Below are positions 5,056-9,436 of a DNA stretch of 9,436 nucleotides, piece by piece. Every line of letters begins with the position of its first letter. Position 1 is the first letter of the stretch. A program made the translations under genes and the position numbers. The notes beneath the pieces are model-generated. The model did not search any database and was not told the origin of the DNA. It saw nothing but the letters and a program-made list of their open reading frames with translations. Source of the stretch: Rikenellaceae bacterium (GTDB lineage: Bacteria; Bacteroidota; Bacteroidia; Bacteroidales; UBA932); assembly GCA_003513895.1 (NCBI GenBank), contig DOSU01000142.1:22921-32356 (forward strand). The letters are read 5' to 3'.

Positions 5056-6846
5056 ATGAGAAAGAAAATTAAAATATCAATAAACGGGGAATCGGTTGAA
5101 GTTGAAAAAGGGACTTCCATACTTGAAGCAGCTAAACAAACAGGTGTTATTATTCCTACACTATGCTACCATAAAGACTTGTGTATTGCAGGAAACTGCC
5201 GTGTTTGTGTTGTTGAGGTCGTAGGCCAGAAAAGACTTGCTCCTGCCTGTGCAACACCTTGCGAAGATGGAATGGATGTTCTTACAAACTCATTTAAAGT
5301 GAGAAACTCAAGAAAGCATATCATTGAGCTTTTGCTTTCGGAACATAATGCCGACTGTACCAGTTGTTATAAAAACGGCGGTTGTGAATTGCAGAGACTT
5401 GCTTCGGAATACAAAATAATGACTCAGGATCTTATTAATCTTGTTCCTTTTCACAATTACACCATCGATATGTTTTCTCCGTCAATTATTAAAGACGACA
5501 GTAAATGTATAAGGTGCCAGAGATGTGTTAGAACATGCGCAGAACTTCAGGGAGTAAATGCATTGACTATGTCCTACAAGGGAGATCATGCCAAGATTAC
5601 TACATTCTTCGAAAAAGCGATGAATGATGTGGTGTGTACAAATTGTGGCCAGTGTGTAAACCACTGCCCTACAGGAGCTCTTGTTGAAAAAAATTACATT
5701 GAAGAGGTTTGGAATGCAATTGCAGATAAAACCAAGCATGTTGTTGTTCAAACCGCCCCAGCTGTACGTGTAGGTTTAGGTGAAGAGCTTGGCTATGAAC
5801 CCGGCACGAGAGTTACAGGAAAAATGGTTGCAGCACTCAAGAGATTGGGATTTGACGCCGTAATGGATACAGATTTTACTGCAGACCTTACGATTATGGA
5901 AGAGGGTACTGAATTGCTTACAAGACTTAAAAGCGCTCTGGTAGACAAAAATCCAAACATTAAACTCCCTATGGCTACTTCGTGTTCTCCGGGATGGATC
6001 AAGTATATTGAGCACATGTATCCAAATTATCTGGACCATCTTTCTACCTGTAAATCGCCGCAACAGATGTTCGGTGCACTGGTTAAGACTTACTACGCCA
6101 AAGCCCGCAATCTTGATCCGGATAAGATTGTTTCTGTATCAATAATGCCATGTACTGCCAAAAAATTTGAGGCAAACAGGCCCGAAATGCACGACAGTAA
6201 CTACCGCGATATTGACTATGTTCTTACTACAAGAGAGCTGGCAATAATGATTAAACAGGCAGGTATTGACTTCTTGAAACTGAAAGATGCTAACTTCGAC
6301 CGCCTTATGGGAGAGTCAACCGGAGCAGGCGTAATCTTCGGGGCAACTGGTGGAGTTATGGAAGCTGCACTCAGAACTGCTTACGAGATTGTTACAGGGA
6401 GGGAAGTTCCGTTTGAAAACCTAAACATCACTCCTGTTCGCGGAACTGAGGGGGTACGTGAAGCGACTGTAAAAATTGAGAAGACGCTTAAAGAGTGGTC
6501 TTTCCTTGAAGGCGTTGAACTTAAATGCGCAATTGCACACGGACTTGTAAATGCAAAGAAGGTTATGGATTCGATTGTATCAGGAGAGTCGCATTACCAC
6601 TTTATTGAGTTTATGGCATGTCCCGGCGGATGTCTCGGAGGAGGAGGTCAGCCTATTCCTACCAGTCCGGAGATTCGTGCAAAAAGAGCAGAGGCAATTT
6701 ATGCCGAAGACGAGGGGATGCCTTTAAGAAAATCTCATTTAAACCCAGAGGTTATCAAAATTTACAAGGATTTTCTAATTACACCGCTTGGCGAAAAGTC
6801 GCACCATCTATTACATACAAAGTACACTCCAAGAAACAGATTCTAA
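5056..6846 (+). CDS. hydA: [FeFe]-hydrogenase catalytic subunit, group A (HydA)
   Basis: This 596-aa protein reversibly makes or oxidises H2. Domains in order: a plant-type [2Fe-2S] domain (C37, C48, C51, C65), a NuoG-like His-Cys [4Fe-4S] cluster (H97, C101, C104, C110), two ferredoxin clusters (C151, C154, C157, C161 and C194, C197, C200, C204), the H-cluster domain (about 225-540) and the small-subunit-like tail (about 540-590). H-cluster motifs are L1 TSCSPGW (308-314), L2 MPCTAKKFE (364-372) and L3 FMACPGGCLGGGGQP (519-533), giving C366, C522 and C526. E283, E286, R290, C310 and S330 match the proton pathway of clostridial CpI. The oddity is S311, where CpI has cluster ligand C300. No Tat signal is present, so the enzyme is cytoplasmic. 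The operon context with hydC and hydB implies NAD(H) as partner. Confidence 0.96.
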   Translation: MRKKIKISINGESVEVEKGTSILEAAKQTGVIIPTLCYHKDLCIAGNCRVCVVEVVGQKRLAPACATPCEDGMDVLTNSFKVRNSRKHIIELLLSEHNADCTSCYKNGGCELQRLASEYKIMTQDLINLVPFHNYTIDMFSPSIIKDDSKCIRCQRCVRTCAELQGVNALTMSYKGDHAKITTFFEKAMNDVVCTNCGQCVNHCPTGALVEKNYIEEVWNAIADKTKHVVVQTAPAVRVGLGEELGYEPGTRVTGKMVAALKRLGFDAVMDTDFTADLTIMEEGTELLTRLKSALVDKNPNIKLPMATSCSPGWIKYIEHMYPNYLDHLSTCKSPQQMFGALVKTYYAKARNLDPDKIVSVSIMPCTAKKFEANRPEMHDSNYRDIDYVLTTRELAIMIKQAGIDFLKLKDANFDRLMGESTGAGVIFGATGGVMEAALRTAYEIVTGREVPFENLNITPVRGTEGVREATVKIEKTLKEWSFLEGVELKCAIAHGLVNAKKVMDSIVSGESHYHFIEFMACPGGCLGGGGQPIPTSPEIRAKRAEAIYAEDEGMPLRKSHLNPEVIKIYKDFLITPLGEKSHHLLHTKYTPRNRF

Positions 6847-6890
6847 AAAACCACGTTTCATAACAAAAATGACTTTTTGTGTTACAATTT

Positions 6891-6922
6891 AAAGGGATTA
6901 TGTAATAATAATCCCTTTTTTT
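6891..6922 (+). terminator. Intrinsic terminator after hydA
   Basis: AAAGGGATTA (6891-6900) and TAATCCCTTT (6909-6918) form a perfect 10-bp stem with an 8-base loop. The T-run extends from 6916 to 6922. It starts 44 bases after the hydA stop and separates the hydrogenase operon from the next one. Confidence 0.85.
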
Positions 6923-6944
6923 ATTTAAATTTACACCACAAAGT

Positions 6945-6978
6945 ATTGCATAGCTTAGTTGAGGGAGATTATATTTTG
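6945..6978 (+). promoter_or_regulatory. Candidate promoter for the second redox operon
   Basis: ATTG at 6945-6948 and TATATTTTG at 6970-6978 approximate the Bacteroidota -33 (TTTG) and -7 (TAnnTTTG) elements, 21 bases apart. The site lies just after the hydA terminator and about 70 bases before the ATG at 7049. Each element departs from consensus by one base. Confidence 0.35.
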
Positions 6979-7048
6979 CAGTTTTGATGGTTCCGTACAA
7001 ATTTGAGTTAACTCTTGACCATAAATATACCACTTTAAATAACTAGCT

Positions 7049-7585
7049 ATGAATGCAAATTTTGACAATCAAGTCGATACGAAAATTATCGATGAGATTA
7101 TGACTAAACACAGGGGTAAACCCGGTGAATTGCTCACTGTAATGGAGGAGGTGCAGGAAGCAAATGAATTCAAATATCTCGACGATGCGAGCATGGATTA
7201 TATCTCTTCCAAATCAAGGATACCTCTGTCCCAGATTTACAGTGTGGCCACTTTCTACTCTTTTTTCAACTTAAAACCACAGGGTAAACATACTATTATT
7301 GTGTGTCGCGGAACAGCCTGCCACACAAAAGGGTCAAAAATCCTGCTGGACGATCTCACGACTCTACCCGGTTGTAAAGATGCATTTGAAGCCGGAGAGA
7401 CCTCTTTTACCACAGAGGATAAACTTATCACAATTAAAACGGTAGCGTGTTTTGGACAGTGTGCGCTTGCACCTGTTGTTGCAGTAGATGGCGTGATATA
7501 CAGCAATGTGACTTCGGAACAGATTAAAAAATTATTAGAAAACTTACAGGAGGAGAATAAAGATGAAAATATCAGACTTAGCTAA
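7049..7585 (+). CDS. NuoE-like [2Fe-2S] subunit, second copy
   Basis: This is a 178-aa NuoE-family protein. The ligands of its thioredoxin-like [2Fe-2S] domain are C86 and C91 (CRGTAC) and C134 and C138 (CFGQC). The helical N-terminal half includes IYSVATFYSFF (about residues 63-73). It is clearly diverged from the HydC-like protein at 3370 and has a longer insert between the two Cys pairs (about 109-125). It should relay electrons to or from the flavin of the NuoF-GltD fusion encoded next, with which it overlaps by 23 bases. Its operon is separate from the hydrogenase genes (terminator at 6891-6922). No Shine-Dalgarno sequence precedes the ATG. Whether the holoenzyme is a transhydrogenase, a bifurcating enzyme or part of a second hydrogenase depends on genes beyond the window. 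Confidence 0.92.
   Translation: MNANFDNQVDTKIIDEIMTKHRGKPGELLTVMEEVQEANEFKYLDDASMDYISSKSRIPLSQIYSVATFYSFFNLKPQGKHTIIVCRGTACHTKGSKILLDDLTTLPGCKDAFEAGETSFTTEDKLITIKTVACFGQCALAPVVAVDGVIYSNVTSEQIKKLLENLQEENKDENIRLS
7548..7553 (+). promoter_or_regulatory. Strong Shine-Dalgarno sequence for the NuoF-GltD fusion gene
   Basis: AGGAGG lies nine bases before the ATG at 7563 and inside the end of the preceding nuoE-like gene. It fixes the start at 7563 despite the 23-base overlap with that gene. Confidence 0.75.
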
Positions 7586-9436
7586 TCTCAACGAAATTAA
7601 AGAAAAGGCTGCAAAAAAAATTCTTCCCGATAAGCCATATATTGCAATAGGTATGGGTACCTGCGGCATAGGAAGAGGCGCAGAGTTACTGTTTGACAGT
7701 TTTGAACAAATAATAAAAGAGAGGGATCTCGACATAATACTTAAGAAAGTAGGATGTTTTGGATATTGCTCAGAAGAGCCCCTTGTAAATTTATATATCC
7801 CGGGACATCCTCTGATAATAATGCATCAGGTTTCGGAAAACGATGTAATTCCAATTATTACAGGTATCATCAAAGGTATAATGCCATACAAAAAAGTATT
7901 ATGCAGGATCGAGGAGTGGGATTTCTTAACAGGTAAATACGAATTTGGTAAGGGATTGACAGAATATCCGCTTTGGAACGAAATTCCGTTTTTTAAATGT
8001 CAGAAAAAAATCGTTCTTAGGGACTGCGGAATTCTTGTTCCCGATGATATTGAAGAGTACATAGGCGTTGGAGGATATTACCCTCTATTTGATGTATTAA
8101 AGAAGATGAAACCCGAAGAGGTAATCGCAGAAGTAAAAGCATCAAAATTAAGAGGTCGCGGCGGTGCAGGATTCCCTACAGGTCAAAAATGGGAGTTGAT
8201 GGCAAGAGTAAAAGCCGATCAGAAATATATAATTTGCAATGCAGATGAGGGCGATCCAGGGGCTTTCATGAACAGAAATGAGATTGAAAGTGACCCCTTT
8301 ATGCTCATTGAGGGGATGACTATTGGTGCATATGCGATGGGAGCATCAAAAGGCGTTGTATATATTAGGGCAGAATATCCGCTTGCAGTCCGTCGTCTTA
8401 AAGAAGCTATTAAGCAGGCAAAGGCATTCGGACTCCTTGGCAATAAGATTTTAGGCTCCGATTTCAATTTTGATATTGATATCGTAGAAGGTGCCGGAGC
8501 ATTTGTTTGCGGAGAAGAAACATCTCTCATTCACAGTATAGAAGGCAAATCCGGCCGGCCGTCTCCTCGTCCGCCTTATCCTGCAGAGAAAGGGTTATAC
8601 GGAAAACCGACCAATATAAATAATGTTGAAACCTGGTGCAATATCCCTGTAATTATTTCCAAAGGAGGAGCCTGGTTCACAGAAACAGGTACCGAGAAGA
8701 GCTCCGGGACAAAAGTTTTCTCACTTGTTGGAAAAGTTAAGAATACCGGTTTAATTGAACTGCCTCTTGGGTCGACTCTCGAAACAATTGTATTCAAGAT
8801 TGGAGAAGGGACAGGAACTCAGAAAAGGGTAAAAGCAGTACAAACAGGCGGCCCATCCGGTGGTTGTATTCCTGTCGAATATCTGAGTACGGCAGTAGAC
8901 TATGAATCTCTTAATTCTCTCGGGTCAATTATGGGTTCCGGAGGTATGGTAGTAATGGACCAGGACAACTGTATGGTGGATGTCGCAAGATATTTTACAG
9001 AATTTTCCAATGGTGAATCTTGCGGAAAATGTACTCCATGCAGGGAAGGACTTGCCCAAACGCTTAAGATTCTTAACAAATTCACAGAGGGGAAAGCCAC
9101 ACTGGCAGACATCCATACACTTGAGCACCTTGGAAAAGTTATAAAAAACACAGCTTTATGCGGGTTAGGACAAACTGCGCCAAATCCTGTTCTTACAACT
9201 TTGAGGTATTTCAGAGATGAATATGACCACCACATGATTGAGAAAAAATGTGAACCGGGAATTTGTCAGAGCCTGTTCAGTGCACTTTGCGAAAACAGCT
9301 GTCCTATGCACATGAACATTCCGCGATATCTTCAACTTCTGAAAGAGGATAAACTTGAAGATGCCTTTGAATCTACATTAAGGGACAATCCGCTTCCTTC
9401 TACAATAGGGCGCATTTGCCACTTCCATTGCCAGAT
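7563..9436 (+). CDS. NuoF-like flavoprotein fused to a GltD/NfnB-type domain (3' end outside window)
   Basis: There are 624 codons with no stop before the edge. Residues about 25-110 form a thioredoxin-like domain with C34, C65 and C69 (GTCG, GCFGYC). The NuoF core follows: RGRGGAGFPTG at 197-207, NADEGDPGAF from 226, GAGAFVCGEETSL from 310, and the [4Fe-4S] ligands C487, C490, C493 (ESCGKCTPCREG) and C533 (LCGLGQ). This part closely resembles long HydB proteins. After C563 and C568 (CEPGIC) the expected two-cluster ferredoxin domain is replaced by C576, C580-P, then IPRYLQLLKEDKLEDAF, NPLPSTIGRIC and C623. That is the iron-sulfur entry region of glutamate-synthase small-subunit (GltD), NfnB and related FAD/NAD(P)H proteins. 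The FAD and NAD(P) Rossmann domains should lie beyond the edge. The likely role is electron exchange between NAD(H) and another pyridine nucleotide or ferredoxin pool. Confidence 0.9.
   Translation, partial: MKISDLANLNEIKEKAAKKILPDKPYIAIGMGTCGIGRGAELLFDSFEQIIKERDLDIILKKVGCFGYCSEEPLVNLYIPGHPLIIMHQVSENDVIPIITGIIKGIMPYKKVLCRIEEWDFLTGKYEFGKGLTEYPLWNEIPFFKCQKKIVLRDCGILVPDDIEEYIGVGGYYPLFDVLKKMKPEEVIAEVKASKLRGRGGAGFPTGQKWELMARVKADQKYIICNADEGDPGAFMNRNEIESDPFMLIEGMTIGAYAMGASKGVVYIRAEYPLAVRRLKEAIKQAKAFGLLGNKILGSDFNFDIDIVEGAGAFVCGEETSLIHSIEGKSGRPSPRPPYPAEKGLYGKPTNINNVETWCNIPVIISKGGAWFTETGTEKSSGTKVFSLVGKVKNTGLIELPLGSTLETIVFKIGEGTGTQKRVKAVQTGGPSGGCIPVEYLSTAVDYESLNSLGSIMGSGGMVVMDQDNCMVDVARYFTEFSNGESCGKCTPCREGLAQTLKILNKFTEGKATLADIHTLEHLGKVIKNTALCGLGQTAPNPVLTTLRYFRDEYDHHMIEKKCEPGICQSLFSALCENSCPMHMNIPRYLQLLKEDKLEDAFESTLRDNPLPSTIGRICHFHCQ

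Noticed and set aside
3370..6846. Reading the first operon as complex I (nuoE-nuoF-nuoG) genes
   Set aside because: The third protein carries H-cluster motifs L1, L2 and L3 and the small-subunit tail, so it is a hydrogenase. No membrane subunits are present.
6779..7033. Minus-strand 84-residue frame across the hydA end and the following intergenic region
   Set aside because: It runs through the hydA C-terminus and the terminator stem, has no supporting start signal and no recognisable family.
8219..9235. Minus-strand open frames over the NuoF-GltD gene (8219-8530, 8576-8797, 8900-9235)
   Set aside because: They are antisense to conserved NuoF motifs and their translations resemble no known protein.
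1..9436. CRISPR arrays, tRNA/rRNA genes, insertion sequences, integrases or phage genes
   Set aside because: I looked for repeated spacers, tRNA-like cloverleafs and transposase motifs on both strands and saw none.

Overview
The window looks like chromosomal DNA of an anaerobic fermentative Bacteroidota, most likely order Bacteroidales. The evidence is an ECF sigma factor followed by a FecR-type anti-sigma factor with the Bacteroidota-specific C-terminal DUF4974-like region, carboxypeptidase-regulatory-like and STN-domain envelope proteins, mostly absent Shine-Dalgarno sequences, AT-rich intergenic DNA and TAnnTTTG-like -7 elements. Assignment below order level is not possible by eye.

Left third (1-3030, all minus strand). 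In transcription order it holds a 418-aa exported carboxypeptidase-regulatory-like protein, an ECF sigma factor, a FecR anti-sigma factor that overlaps it by one base (TAATG), and the start of an STN-domain envelope protein that leaves the window. This is a cell-surface signalling cassette. No TonB-dependent receptor is visible inside the window.

Middle (3031-3369). A 339-bp divergent intergenic region holds no gene. It contains a conspicuous extended palindrome (3263-3325), a smaller one (3135-3162), and a segment next to the start codon (3353-3361) that is complementary to part of the large hairpin.

Right two thirds (3370-9436, all plus strand) hold two redox operons built on the same NuoE/NuoF scaffold. 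The first (3370-6846) encodes a soluble trimeric [FeFe]-hydrogenase, hydC-hydB-hydA. HydB is the minimal NuoF core, without the N-terminal thioredoxin-like and C-terminal ferredoxin domains of electron-bifurcating HydB proteins. HydA carries TSCSPGW in place of the usual TSCCPGW at the H-cluster. The operon ends at a clear intrinsic terminator (6891-6922). The second operon (7049 to the edge) encodes another NuoE-like subunit and a long NuoF that continues into the N-terminal iron-sulfur region of a GltD/NfnB-type flavoprotein. The fusion resembles a single-chain version of the NuoF and GltD parts of Sporomusa-type transhydrogenases.

Together the plus-strand genes look like an island that connects H2, NAD(H), probably NADP(H) and perhaps ferredoxin. 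The hydrogenase would dispose of NADH electrons as H2 and the fusion enzyme would balance pyridine nucleotide pools. That joint role is inference. The HydA active-site substitution, the NuoF-GltD fusion and the structured leader are the points most worth checking.
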